This document shows positions 1 to 8,073 of a stretch of 64,000 bases of DNA, piece by piece (position 1 is the stretch's first letter; the number at the start of each line of letters is the position of its first letter). The translations under genes and the position numbers were made by a program. Source of the stretch: Bacteroidota bacterium (lineage in GTDB: Bacteria > Bacteroidota > Bacteroidia > Bacteroidales > JAAUTT01); assembly GCA_030706405.1 (NCBI GenBank), contig JAUZOO010000007.1, positions 186,001-250,000 on the forward strand. The letters are read 5' to 3'. The notes under the pieces were generated by a model that saw nothing but the letters and a program-made list of their open reading frames with translations, was not told the origin of the DNA and did no database searches.

Positions 1-290
1 TGATTGTCAATAACCGGTTGATGAAATTCATCGCTTAACTGGTTAGTGGTTAAATGTTCCATAAATTTGGAAATAATTTTCAAATTTTCCTATCAAAAAA
101 GTACTGTCTCATCTTAAGAAATTTTTATTTTTACAAATAGTAAACCTTATCGATTACTGCGTAGTTGTAAGTGATCTTTAAGTTGGACAGGACTTTGGCA
201 GGGTTTGGATTTAAAGTTTTAAAGAAATGTAGCATTTTATTTTTGGTCAAGTTTTTAGCTTGCCCTTATCGGCTATATACACATTCCAGG
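1..290. other. Window edge, no gene seen
   Basis: This stretch lies downstream of the minus-strand repressor gene and runs to the window edge. I see no convincing gene, tRNA or hairpin terminator in it. The only open frame (171-353, plus) overlaps the repressor's 3' end and has no recognisable features, so I treat it as chance. Confidence 0.5.
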
Positions 291-737
291 TTACCCAACC
301 TTTCTTTTTTGCCCACGTTGCGGATGTGTGAGCTCTTCAATTTTTTCCTGTAGATTTTCGATTGTTATTTCCTGCGCTTTTACAGTCTTTTCCATGGCTG
401 TAATTGTGCGATCTTTTTCTTTGCACAACTCACAAGCTAAATTTGGAAGTGCCGCCATCTTTCTTTCTTCGCCAGGAGGACTCAGGACCTCCTGCATTTT
501 TGTTGCATGATCTTTTGGTAATAACATCATGTCGCCTTCGCCGGTAATAAACCATCGTGGATTTATGTCGGAAAATGTTGATATTATTTTGTGTATAACT
601 TCAAATGATGGATTTGTTCTTCTGCCCGAGACGATATGGTGTAGCGTTTGAGGTTGGATGTTTGTTGCAGTACTAAATGAGTTTTTGTTCAGTCCTTTAA
701 TTTTGATTATTTCTAAAATCCGATCCTGAATATTCAT
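291..737 (-). CDS. XRE/CI-type helix-turn-helix repressor with coiled-coil tail
   Basis: A predicted DNA-binding regulator of 148 aa. Residues ~1-70 form an XRE-type helix-turn-helix (FSTATNIQPQTLHHIVSGRR) followed by NPRWFITGEGDM, a segment typical of phage-like repressors in Bacteroidota. Residues ~105-140 are rich in E, K, I and L in heptad-like spacing and probably form a dimerising coiled coil. I chose the ATG at 737 over a TTG two codons upstream. A perfect 14-bp palindrome lies 9 bp upstream of that ATG, and a 15-bp inverted repeat lies beyond it, so autoregulation is likely (inference). It diverges from the PLP-enzyme gene at 940. No phage genes are nearby, so a domesticated or orphan regulator is plausible. 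The target is unknown. Confidence 0.8.
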   Translation of the reverse strand: MNIQDRILEIIKIKGLNKNSFSTATNIQPQTLHHIVSGRRTNPSFEVIHKIISTFSDINPRWFITGEGDMMLLPKDHATKMQEVLSPPGEERKMAALPNLACELCKEKDRTITAMEKTVKAQEITIENLQEKIEELTHPQRGQKRKVG

Positions 738-746
738 ATGCAATTT

Positions 747-760
747 TTCTTACGTAAGAA
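747..760. promoter_or_regulatory. 14-bp perfect palindrome (candidate operator)
   Basis: TTCTTACGTAAGAA reads identically on both strands and sits 9 bp from the repressor start codon, where bound protein would block transcription or translation initiation of the repressor gene. The operator role is inferred from position and symmetry. Confidence 0.5.
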
Positions 761-765
761 TAAAT

Positions 766-808
766 ATATAGGAATATGTTGCAATATTCATAAAACATAT
801 TCCTATAT
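766..808. promoter_or_regulatory. 15-bp perfect inverted repeat, 13-bp spacer (candidate operator)
   Basis: The left arm atataggaatatgtt (766-780) and right arm aacatattcctatat (794-808) are exact reverse complements. The right arm overlaps a plus-strand TAnnTTTG match (TATATTTG, 804-811) pointing toward the gene at 940. A site like this could repress transcription in both directions, or it could be a transcript hairpin. Confidence 0.5.
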
Positions 809-811
809 TTG
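804..811 (+). promoter_or_regulatory. Bacteroidota-type -7 element
   Basis: TATATTTG fits the Bacteroidota -7 consensus TAnnTTTG. A TTG at 779-781 is a weak -33 candidate with a slightly long 22-bp spacer. It would drive the gene at 940 with a leader of about 120 nt. It overlaps the inverted repeat at 766-808. Confidence 0.4.
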
Positions 812-939
812 TTATATAAAAATACATCAAATAATTCATAAAAATGGGATAGTTCGTGCCTTTCTAAAACGATGAATTATTCTATGCCTCGTTAGCCATA
901 AACAATGTTCACATTTCTATAAATTAAAATTTCAAAAGT

Positions 940-2214
940 ATGAGCAGTAAATTTTATGATCAGTTGACGACAATCGTTCAATCGTCTATTAATTTGGGAA
1001 TTGGCCATTTAACAACTGACGCCAATGGCTTTGCAGGTAATTCATTTGTGGCGCGCGGCAAAAAACTTATCAATTTTGCTCTTTGCGATTATTTGGCTTT
1101 AGGGCACGATGACAGACTAAAAAAGGGAGCTATCAGGGCAATTTTGGATCATGGGTTCTTTGCTTCTGTGTCCAAAGTTTATGTGAAGTTGGACATCTAT
1201 GAGAAAGCAGAGGAATACCTTTCGTATGTTTTTGACAAACCAACCTTGTTGTTTCCCCGAACAACGCTTGCTCACATGGGAGTGTTACCCGTACTTGCGG
1301 ATAAGGACGATGCTGTGATTCTTGATCATCATGTACATACCAGTGTACGTGTGGCATCGGACCTGCTTAGAAGTTACGGTGTACATGTCGAAACTATTCG
1401 GCATAACCGAATGGATATTCTGGAAGATCGAATCAAAGATCTCAAAAACAAATACACACATGTTTGGTACCTTGCCGATGGTATATATTCGACGTATGGA
1501 GACAATCTTCCAATCAATGATATACGCCGACTGCTCAATGATTACGAACAATTTCATGTTTACATCGACGATTCGCATGGCATGAGCTGGGCTGGAACCA
1601 ATGGTAAAGGATTTATAAACGAGAATCTGGGAAGTCATCCGCATATGATTCTATCCACATCCCTTTGTAAGGGTTATGGAGCCGAAGGAGGCGTAATTGT
1701 TTGCAATGACGAAGAAGTTAAGAAAAAGTTGGGAACCTGCGCTGCTCCCCTAATCTTTACTTCGCCTATAAGTCCGTCAACCTTGGGCGCTATTATTGAA
1801 TCAGCCAAAATTCATCTTTCCAGCGAAATTGACATACGGCAAGCCGAACTTAAAGAGCGTATCGATCTTTTTAATACAACATCGCAACAATTAGAACTTC
1901 CGTTAATCAGTGCTCCCAATACTCCCATTGGCTTTTTCTTTACAGGTGCAACCGATTTAAGTCAGGAGCTCTGCGCAAGCCTTATGCGAAGAGGATATTA
2001 TGTCAATGCATTTCATTTTCCGGCAGTTCCTGTTAATAGTTCAGGGGTGCGCTCGCTAGTTAGCCTTTACCAAAGTCTCGACGACATTACAGGGCTTTTG
2101 ACTACTCTGCGCGAAGAATATGATATTGCACTGAAGAAAAGAGGGATGACAATGGCTGAGATTTTACCCCGTCACCGGGAGATCAAACGACTGGAAGAAG
2201 AATTCTTGTCGTAG
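940..2214 (+). CDS. Alpha-oxoamine synthase-like PLP-dependent enzyme
   Basis: A fold-type I PLP enzyme of 424 aa related to the alpha-oxoamine synthases (glycine C-acetyltransferase, 8-amino-7-oxononanoate synthase, serine palmitoyltransferase), which condense an amino acid with an acyl thioester. Family landmarks are a histidine-rich segment near residue 130 (DHHVHTS), the PLP-contacting DDSHGMSW near residue 210, and the Schiff-base lysine in STSLCKGYGAEGG near residue 245. The ~400-aa length is normal; a charged helical tail of ~30 residues ends the protein. No biotin, threonine or sphingolipid gene adjoins it, so the substrate is undefined. It is divergent from the repressor at 291 and may be under its control. 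Confidence 0.75.
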   Translation: MSSKFYDQLTTIVQSSINLGIGHLTTDANGFAGNSFVARGKKLINFALCDYLALGHDDRLKKGAIRAILDHGFFASVSKVYVKLDIYEKAEEYLSYVFDKPTLLFPRTTLAHMGVLPVLADKDDAVILDHHVHTSVRVASDLLRSYGVHVETIRHNRMDILEDRIKDLKNKYTHVWYLADGIYSTYGDNLPINDIRRLLNDYEQFHVYIDDSHGMSWAGTNGKGFINENLGSHPHMILSTSLCKGYGAEGGVIVCNDEEVKKKLGTCAAPLIFTSPISPSTLGAIIESAKIHLSSEIDIRQAELKERIDLFNTTSQQLELPLISAPNTPIGFFFTGATDLSQELCASLMRRGYYVNAFHFPAVPVNSSGVRSLVSLYQSLDDITGLLTTLREEYDIALKKRGMTMAEILPRHREIKRLEEEFLS

Positions 2215-2252
2215 CTTATTATGAACGATTTTGGCAGAACATTGATATTCTG

Positions 2253-2813
2253 TCAAAATCGTTTGTTTATTAAAAAATTATCAGCATAGATCACATTTGC
2301 ATAAAAATAACTCAACGCCGATAGAAACGCAGTCTGGACATCTTCAGCCAAAGTTGTTTTACCAAACACCATTAAATCCTTCGTAGCACAGGCATCGCCA
2401 ATTAATGTACAGGTAAAGCCAAAATCCTTTGCCGCACGTACCGTTGCATCCACACACATGTGCGTCATCATCCCGCAAATAACAAGTTCTGAGGTTTGAA
2501 GTGATTTTAGGGTGGTTAATAATTCTGTATCCCTGAAGCTGTTGGGAAAATGCTTTACGATGACGGGTTCACCATTTACGGGCTTTACGCTTTCGTGAAT
2601 GTCGGCACCTGTTGTTCCCGAAACAAAGAACGAAGCTCCCGGCCGGTTGGCTATATGTTGAATGTGAATAATCGGTAACCCTTTATTCCGGAAATCCGTT
2701 AATACATCTTTGGCTTTAAGGCTTGCCTCTAAACTGCCGATTAGCGGATTAGTACCTCCCTGAAAATAATCGTTCTGAATATCGATAATAAGCAATACCT
2801 TTTGTGCTTTCAT
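2253..2813 (-). CDS. Isochorismatase-family cysteine hydrolase
   Basis: A predicted 186-aa soluble cysteine hydrolase of the isochorismatase/nicotinamidase fold. The catalytic triad is visible: Asp in LLIIDIQNDYF near the N terminus, Lys in VIVKHFPNSF near residue 100, and the nucleophilic Cys in MMTHMCVDATVRAA near residue 135. ATG at 2813 is preferred to the TTG two codons upstream. Length is typical. The substrate cannot be assigned: family members hydrolyse nicotinamide, isochorismate, ureido compounds and others, and the neighbours give no pathway. It is convergent with the PLP-enzyme gene. Confidence 0.85.
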   Translation of the reverse strand: MKAQKVLLIIDIQNDYFQGGTNPLIGSLEASLKAKDVLTDFRNKGLPIIHIQHIANRPGASFFVSGTTGADIHESVKPVNGEPVIVKHFPNSFRDTELLTTLKSLQTSELVICGMMTHMCVDATVRAAKDFGFTCTLIGDACATKDLMVFGKTTLAEDVQTAFLSALSYFYANVIYADNFLINKRF

Positions 2814-2953
2814 CTTCAATTATCCTGTTTTATTTAATGAGATTAATTTTGACAACGTAAGTTTGAATACTTGGTTAGTTGCATTTTACATCAATTCGTC
2901 CACCGTCTGATACTATTACGGCAATATTCTGGGTTATATTTTTTCTATTTATG

Positions 2954-2961
2954 TACTTTTG
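2954..2961 (+). promoter_or_regulatory. -7 element close to a start codon
   Basis: TACTTTTG matches TAnnTTTG exactly and lies 13 bp before the ATG at 2975. The transcript would have a leader of only about 6 nt, with no room for a ribosome-binding site. No good -33 element is seen. Confidence 0.35.
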
Positions 2962-2974
2962 CTTTTTTACTATC

Positions 2975-3307
2975 ATGGAAGAGAAAAGAAACAATAAAAC
3001 GCCTCAGGAAAATACCAACAAATCGTCGAATATCCTTGGGGCTTCATCCAATTTGCTGGGTTTATGCTTTATCGTAATGACTTCGTTGAAGATACTTAAG
3101 CTCACTACACAGGCCCGTACCGTAAATAAATTTATGATTATTGCCATTGTAGCATTTATGGCAAGCAGCGTATTTTCATTCCTGGCAATCCGGTCGAAAA
3201 CCAAACGGGGAATTTTGTTCGAAAACATCGCCGATATTGTCTTTCTGGTAGGTTTATTTATCCTCTTCGGAACAACAATGCTTATTGCTTTCGATTTTAT
3301 AATGTAA
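2975..3307 (+). CDS. Small three-helix membrane protein, unknown function
   Basis: A 110-aa protein with a charged, Asn/Lys-rich N terminus (~20 residues) followed by hydrophobic segments near residues 22-38, 50-68 and 85-108, so probably three membrane helices. I do not recognise a family. An upstream in-frame extension to 2879 exists, but the -7 element at 2954 and the charged MEEKRNNK start argue for 2975. It is convergent with rodA, 12 bp away. Confidence 0.6.
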   Translation: MEEKRNNKTPQENTNKSSNILGASSNLLGLCFIVMTSLKILKLTTQARTVNKFMIIAIVAFMASSVFSFLAIRSKTKRGILFENIADIVFLVGLFILFGTTMLIAFDFIM

Positions 3308-3319
3308 AAGGCCTTTACG

Positions 3320-4747
3320 CTACCGGAACAGTTCCAGACGACTGGAATCCAATTTTAAAAGAATAAACAACAACACTGTAAACGACCATAACGACGACCC
3401 TCCGTAACTAAAGAACGGTAATGGGATACCAATTACCGGCAGAAGTCCGATGGTCATCCCAACATTGATCGCCACATGAAAGAAAAATATAGACGCGACA
3501 CTATACGCATAAACACGACTGAATACCGAGCGCTGTCGCTCGGCCATGGCAACAATACGCAGAAGCAGAAATAAAAACAGGCCGATAACTACCGATGTGC
3601 CTACAAATCCCCACTCTTCGCCCACAGTACAGAAAATAAAGTCGGTACTCTGCTCCGGGACAAAATTATATTTAGTTTGTGTGCCCTGAAGAAAGCCTTT
3701 TCCCAACACTCCGCCGGAGCCAATGGCAATCATCGACTGGTTAACGTTATAACCCATTCCAAGCGGGTCGGATTCGAGCCCCAGCAAGATATTCATACGC
3801 GTACGCTGGTGCTCTTCCAGTGCATGATGGAACACATAATCAACGGAAAATGTGAACAGTATAGCTCCAAGCAGGAATAATACAAAGGATGCCAGAAACC
3901 TGATTTTACGAAAGAATGAAACCACCAGGAAAGCTATCCCCGACACCACAAATGAAGCTGCAATAATGTAATAATAATCGAGTCCCAAGTGTCCGATGGC
4001 CGAGATTGCCCATAAAAGTAAAGACAGTCCGCTAAATAGCAGAAAACCCAGCCCTGTTTCGCGGTAACGGCCGGTAAAAAAGGCAAAGGCTACGAAGCCT
4101 GCTCCAACAATTATAGAGACAATCAGTAGTTTCGATAATAGTAGCGATGTGATAAACAATACGCCCAGCATAAACCCGAATAACAGGAATGCTCCCGGCA
4201 ATCCTTCGCGGAACAAAACAATCGAAAATGAAAGATATACGAGCAATGAACCTGCATCCGGTTGCAGCAGGATTAGCAACATGGGTAAACCAATAATTAT
4301 TCCGATAATAACGAATGTCGACGAATTGTTGAATTTTATATTCTCCGATCCCATAAATTTAGCCAAAGCCAAAGCCGTGGCCACCTTTGCAAATTCGGCC
4401 GGCTGAAGTCCAAAACTTCCAATTCTAAACCACGAACGGGCTCCATTCACTTTTTGGCCGACCACCAACACCAACATCAATAACAGAATACAAGCCCCAT
4501 AAAGTAAATAAGCCGAAACAGTAAAGACTTTTAAATCAACCAGAATAATAACGGTGGCAATAATAAAAGCGGCCGCAATTAAAATCATCTGAGAACCATA
4601 ACGCTGCGAAAAATCAAAAATGTTTTTATGTTCTTCATTATATACCGCAGCATAAATATTTATCCACCCAATAAGCACCAGAACAACATAGACAACAACA
4701 GTTATCCAATCGATGCCGGAGGCCATATTTTCTTTTCTGTTAATCAT
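3320..4747 (-). CDS. rodA: Peptidoglycan glycosyltransferase RodA
   Basis: A SEDS-family polytopic glycosyltransferase that polymerises lipid II during lateral wall growth, in partnership with PBP2. It has 475 aa and many membrane helices. Family motifs are GARSWFRIGSFGLQPAEFAK, GMGYNVNQSMIAIGSGG, and PEQSTDFIFCTVGEEWGF with the conserved Asp. It is longer than the ~370-aa enterobacterial RodA because of an extra hydrophobic stretch in the middle (roughly residues 195-300), a common feature in Bacteroidota. Its ATG overlaps the mrdA stop codon (ATGA), so translation is probably coupled. Last gene of the purH-mre operon. Confidence 0.93.
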   Translation of the reverse strand: MINRKENMASGIDWITVVVYVVLVLIGWINIYAAVYNEEHKNIFDFSQRYGSQMILIAAAFIIATVIILVDLKVFTVSAYLLYGACILLLMLVLVVGQKVNGARSWFRIGSFGLQPAEFAKVATALALAKFMGSENIKFNNSSTFVIIGIIIGLPMLLILLQPDAGSLLVYLSFSIVLFREGLPGAFLLFGFMLGVLFITSLLLSKLLIVSIIVGAGFVAFAFFTGRYRETGLGFLLFSGLSLLLWAISAIGHLGLDYYYIIAASFVVSGIAFLVVSFFRKIRFLASFVLFLLGAILFTFSVDYVFHHALEEHQRTRMNILLGLESDPLGMGYNVNQSMIAIGSGGVLGKGFLQGTQTKYNFVPEQSTDFIFCTVGEEWGFVGTSVVIGLFLFLLLRIVAMAERQRSVFSRVYAYSVASIFFFHVAINVGMTIGLLPVIGIPLPFFSYGGSSLWSFTVLLFILLKLDSSRLELFR

Positions 4748-6555
4748 ATCTTCCGTTTAAAGGTTAACATCCGGTCTTGAAGTGCTGGTCGGGAAATCGA
4801 ACCTTTTAAGTATTTTTCAATCATCAAGCTGCCAATGGGGACAGCCCACGTAGCACCAAATCCTCCATTTTCGACATAAACAGCTAATGCAATTTTAGGA
4901 TTATTGCGTGGTGCAAAAGCAATAAAAATTGAATGGTCTTCGCCATGTGGGTTTTGAGCGGTACCGGTTTTTCCGCAAATGGGAATATCGGCAAGCCTTC
5001 CAATACCTGCAGTACCTGCGCCATTTACGGCCTGGTACATTCCTTCCACAACAATACTGTATAAGGTAGAGTCGAAAGGAGTGGTGTGCTTTTCTTTAAA
5101 CCGGGGATCAATATTGGTACGTCCGCGGATTTTCTTTACCACGTGAGGTGTGTAATAATACCCACGGTTAGCAATGGTTGCAGCCATGTTGGCCATTTGA
5201 ATCGGGGTAATTCCCAACTCACCCTGTCCGATGGACAATGAAATAATTGAATATGCATTCCAATGGTGTGCTCCGTGGAATTTGTCATAGTATTTAACGG
5301 TAGGCACATATCCGTTTAATTCGTTGGGAACATCGCTGTTAAGCTTGCGTCCGAACCCAAAAGCCTTCACATAATCGTACCATTGCTGATACCCGGCTTC
5401 GGATGATCCGAATTCCCGGTTTTCAACAATCGACCTGAAAACATTACAGAAATAAGCATTACAAGAGATTGCAATGGCTGCGGTAAGGTTTAACGGGGAT
5501 GGATGATTGTGGCACTTTAGAACGCGGTTGCCAAAATGAAATCCTCCAGCACAGGAATAGCGGGTTTCGGTGGATAACACTCCTTCTTTCAGGCCTATCA
5601 ATGTGTTCAGTAACTTAAATGTAGATCCCGGAGGGTATTTTGCCATCACAGGGCGAAAGAACAAAGGCTTGAGCGGATCTCTCTGCAGAGCTGCGTAATT
5701 CGCCGCACGTGAACGACCAATCAACAATGCCGGGTCGTACGTTGGCATCGATACCATGGCGAGGATTTCACCTGTTGACGGCTCAATGGCCACAATACTT
5801 CCGCTCATATTTTGCATCAGGTATTCGCCATATTCCTGCAGGGAAGCATCGAGCGATGTAGTCAGGTCTGCTCCAGCCACAGCAGTGGTGTCGAACCGCC
5901 CGTTTTGGAACGAGCCTTTCACGCGGTTATGAACGTCGACCAACAGGATGTTTACCCCTTTTTTTCCCCGCAATTCGGTTTCGTACGATTTTTCGATGCC
6001 GCTGATGCCGATATAGTCGCCCATTTTATAGTAGGGCTCCTTTTTAATGACATTGTCGTCGGCTTCGCCCACATACCCAAGCACGTGTGCTGCTATCTTT
6101 TTCTGATATTTACGTAAAGTTCGCGTTTGGACGAAGAAACCTGGATATTTGTACATTTTTTCTTCGAACACGGCATACGTTTCAGCAGATATTTGTTTTA
6201 AAAATACCGACGACCGGTAAATCGAGTATTTACGGGCCAAACGAATATTGTCACGGACATATTTAGGCGTGATGTTCAGTAAATTGCAGAACTCAGTAGT
6301 GTCAAACGGCTTTAATTGAATTGGCGTAACCATAATGTCGTACGCAGCTTCATTGTAGGCGATCATTTTACCATTCCGGTCGTAAATAACCCCGCGGGCA
6401 GGGTACTGTGTTACATAACGACGCGAATTGTTCTCTGCCGAATATTTATAGGAAAGGTCAATAATCTGAATATAGGCCAGCCGTAAAAGGTATATCAGTA
6501 CGGTTGCTATGAATATTGCGCTAATGATGTATCGTCGGGAAGCGTACGGATTCAT
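4744..6555 (-). CDS. mrdA: Penicillin-binding protein 2 (elongasome transpeptidase)
   Basis: A class B penicillin-binding protein of 603 aa that cross-links peptidoglycan and activates RodA. It has one N-terminal membrane anchor (~residues 8-27), a dimerisation/pedestal domain, and a transpeptidase domain from ~residue 250. Active-site motifs are present: SxxK in PPGSTFKLL, SxN in ISCNAYFCN, and KTG in CGKTGTAQNP. Length is normal. It is one base from mreD upstream and overlaps rodA downstream, so the two partner enzymes are co-translated. Confidence 0.95.
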   Translation of the reverse strand: MNPYASRRYIISAIFIATVLIYLLRLAYIQIIDLSYKYSAENNSRRYVTQYPARGVIYDRNGKMIAYNEAAYDIMVTPIQLKPFDTTEFCNLLNITPKYVRDNIRLARKYSIYRSSVFLKQISAETYAVFEEKMYKYPGFFVQTRTLRKYQKKIAAHVLGYVGEADDNVIKKEPYYKMGDYIGISGIEKSYETELRGKKGVNILLVDVHNRVKGSFQNGRFDTTAVAGADLTTSLDASLQEYGEYLMQNMSGSIVAIEPSTGEILAMVSMPTYDPALLIGRSRAANYAALQRDPLKPLFFRPVMAKYPPGSTFKLLNTLIGLKEGVLSTETRYSCAGGFHFGNRVLKCHNHPSPLNLTAAIAISCNAYFCNVFRSIVENREFGSSEAGYQQWYDYVKAFGFGRKLNSDVPNELNGYVPTVKYYDKFHGAHHWNAYSIISLSIGQGELGITPIQMANMAATIANRGYYYTPHVVKKIRGRTNIDPRFKEKHTTPFDSTLYSIVVEGMYQAVNGAGTAGIGRLADIPICGKTGTAQNPHGEDHSIFIAFAPRNNPKIALAVYVENGGFGATWAVPIGSLMIEKYLKGSISRPALQDRMLTFKRKI

Positions 6556-6556
6556 A

Positions 6557-7063
6557 CTACCGTTTTAAAGTAAAAAGTTGGCTCAATACAATAAGTGTCA
6601 AGGTAAATGCAGAACTCAGGATTGCCCTTAATAACGTTTCGAAGAACTGATAAAAGGTAAATACCTGGATGAAAAACAATAAGAAATGGTGAATTAATAC
6701 AAGGATTAGGGCATACCTGAAGAACCACGAAAGCCCCATGAATTCCGAGTTGGGTTTGGTGCCGGTATCATATCCGTCACGAGGGGCTAAAAAATCGAGC
6801 AAATGAGGACGAACATAGGCCATAGCCACCGAAGCAAAGGCGTGAATTCCTAAAGATTGCGAAAACCAGTCGACAGATAGTCCCAATAGGAAAGCCGTAA
6901 CCAATAACAACCATTTGGGCGTTTCGAACGGCAACAAAAGAATAAAAAGCACATACAGGTATGGATTGAAGAGGCCGTTGATTTCCACATGGTTTAAAAG
7001 AACCACCTGCAATAAAACCAAAAATATAAAGTTGAATAAGTTTCGTGCTATCTCTTTAATCAT
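6557..7063 (-). CDS. mreD: Rod shape-determining protein MreD
   Basis: A 168-aa polytopic inner-membrane protein with about five hydrophobic helices, the usual size for MreD. MreD sequences diverge strongly, so the call rests on size, topology and position between mreC and mrdA. It overlaps the mreC end by 8 bp, which suggests coupled translation. It links the cytoplasmic MreB filament with MreC and the PBP2-RodA pair. Confidence 0.88.
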   Translation of the reverse strand: MIKEIARNLFNFIFLVLLQVVLLNHVEINGLFNPYLYVLFILLLPFETPKWLLLVTAFLLGLSVDWFSQSLGIHAFASVAMAYVRPHLLDFLAPRDGYDTGTKPNSEFMGLSWFFRYALILVLIHHFLLFFIQVFTFYQFFETLLRAILSSAFTLTLIVLSQLFTLKR

Positions 7064-7895
7064 GATCTGCTTTTTGTTCCATTTTTTTCTCCAGTACCTC
7101 TCGTTCCTGCTTTTTGAGGTCTCCTACCAGAGTCACATAATCCAATCCCCTGAAATCAGTTGTAAGCTTAACCTGTATGGTATAGAAATTACCATCCTTG
7201 AGTTCTGCTTTTTTGACAACACCGATAGGTACTCCTTCCGGGAATATTCCTGAATATCCGGTAGTCACAATAGTGTCGCCAAGATGGACCTGTACGTGGT
7301 GAGGAATGTCGTTAAGAATACAAGTCTCAGAGCTGACTCCTCCCCAAGTAAGCGAACCAAAAAAGCTGCTTTTACGAAGTTTGGCACTGACTTTAAAATT
7401 TCGGTTCAATACCGGTAATACCGTTGAAAAGCTCTCGGAGACACCCGACACAACTCCAACAATCCCTTTAGGAGAAAGAACAGCCATATCGAGTTTAACC
7501 CCATCGCGTGCCCCCTTGTTAAGTGTGATGTAGTTAAATTGTTTGCTAACAGTATTGTTTATAATCTTGGCCGAAAAATACACGTACCGCTGTTTATAGG
7601 TAGTGTCAATAACAGAATCCTTTTTTTCGTGGATAATCTTGCGAAATGAAGCCAATTTATTGCGTAAATCTATATTTTCTTTGGCCAAAATTTCGTTGTT
7701 TGCCCTCAGCGAAAAGTAAACTTTAATATTATCTGCCTGTTCATAAAATTTACCCGTAACGGTTTGGGCTATTTGCAGGTAACTAGCCCTCTGAAAGTTG
7801 TTGTTTTCGACCATTAGAAATATCGACACCCCTTCCAGGATCAGAAACAAAATCAAAAATGAGTAAGTATAAAGAAACTTTAAAAGATTCTGCAT
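7056..7895 (-). CDS. mreC: Rod shape-determining protein MreC
   Basis: A 279-aa bitopic membrane protein of the elongasome. One N-terminal membrane helix is followed by a coiled-coil stretch (FSLRANNEILAKENIDLRN, ~residues 55-80) and the periplasmic MreC beta domain with family segments GVVSGVSESFSTVLPV and VTTGYSGIFPEGVPIGVV. ATG at 7895 is preferred to the TTG three codons upstream. A 160-bp gap containing a hairpin separates it from mreB. Confidence 0.92.
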   Translation of the reverse strand: MQNLLKFLYTYSFLILFLILEGVSIFLMVENNNFQRASYLQIAQTVTGKFYEQADNIKVYFSLRANNEILAKENIDLRNKLASFRKIIHEKKDSVIDTTYKQRYVYFSAKIINNTVSKQFNYITLNKGARDGVKLDMAVLSPKGIVGVVSGVSESFSTVLPVLNRNFKVSAKLRKSSFFGSLTWGGVSSETCILNDIPHHVQVHLGDTIVTTGYSGIFPEGVPIGVVKKAELKDGNFYTIQVKLTTDFRGLDYVTLVGDLKKQEREVLEKKMEQKADHD

Positions 7896-8001
7896 TTCAG
7901 GCAAGAAATTAATCTGTCATCGCCAGGGCGACATTTGAATGGTAAAACGTAACAAACGATTTGGTAAAACCGTCTTGTTTTCAATTTCTTATGAAGGACA
8001 A

Positions 8002-8046
8002 TTCCGTTTAGCTAAGTCTGTTTACCCATGACTTAACCAAACGGAA
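8002..8046 (-). promoter_or_regulatory. Imperfect 17-bp-arm hairpin between mreB and mreC
   Basis: Arms at 8002-8018 and 8030-8046 are complementary at 15 of 17 positions with an 11-nt loop. It lies in the only long gap inside the operon and has no T-tract on the transcribed strand. It could attenuate or process the transcript so that mreB is made in excess of mreCD (inference). Confidence 0.5.
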
Positions 8047-8073
8047 CTGAATATCATCATACTGTTTTAAGAA

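Noticed and set aside
171-353. A 60-codon plus-strand open frame near the left edge
   Set aside because: It overlaps the repressor gene on the other strand, has no ribosome-binding site or recognisable features, and reads as hydrophobic chance sequence.
291-737. The repressor as evidence of a prophage
   Set aside because: No integrase, structural or lysis genes are in the window, and the neighbours are chromosomal.
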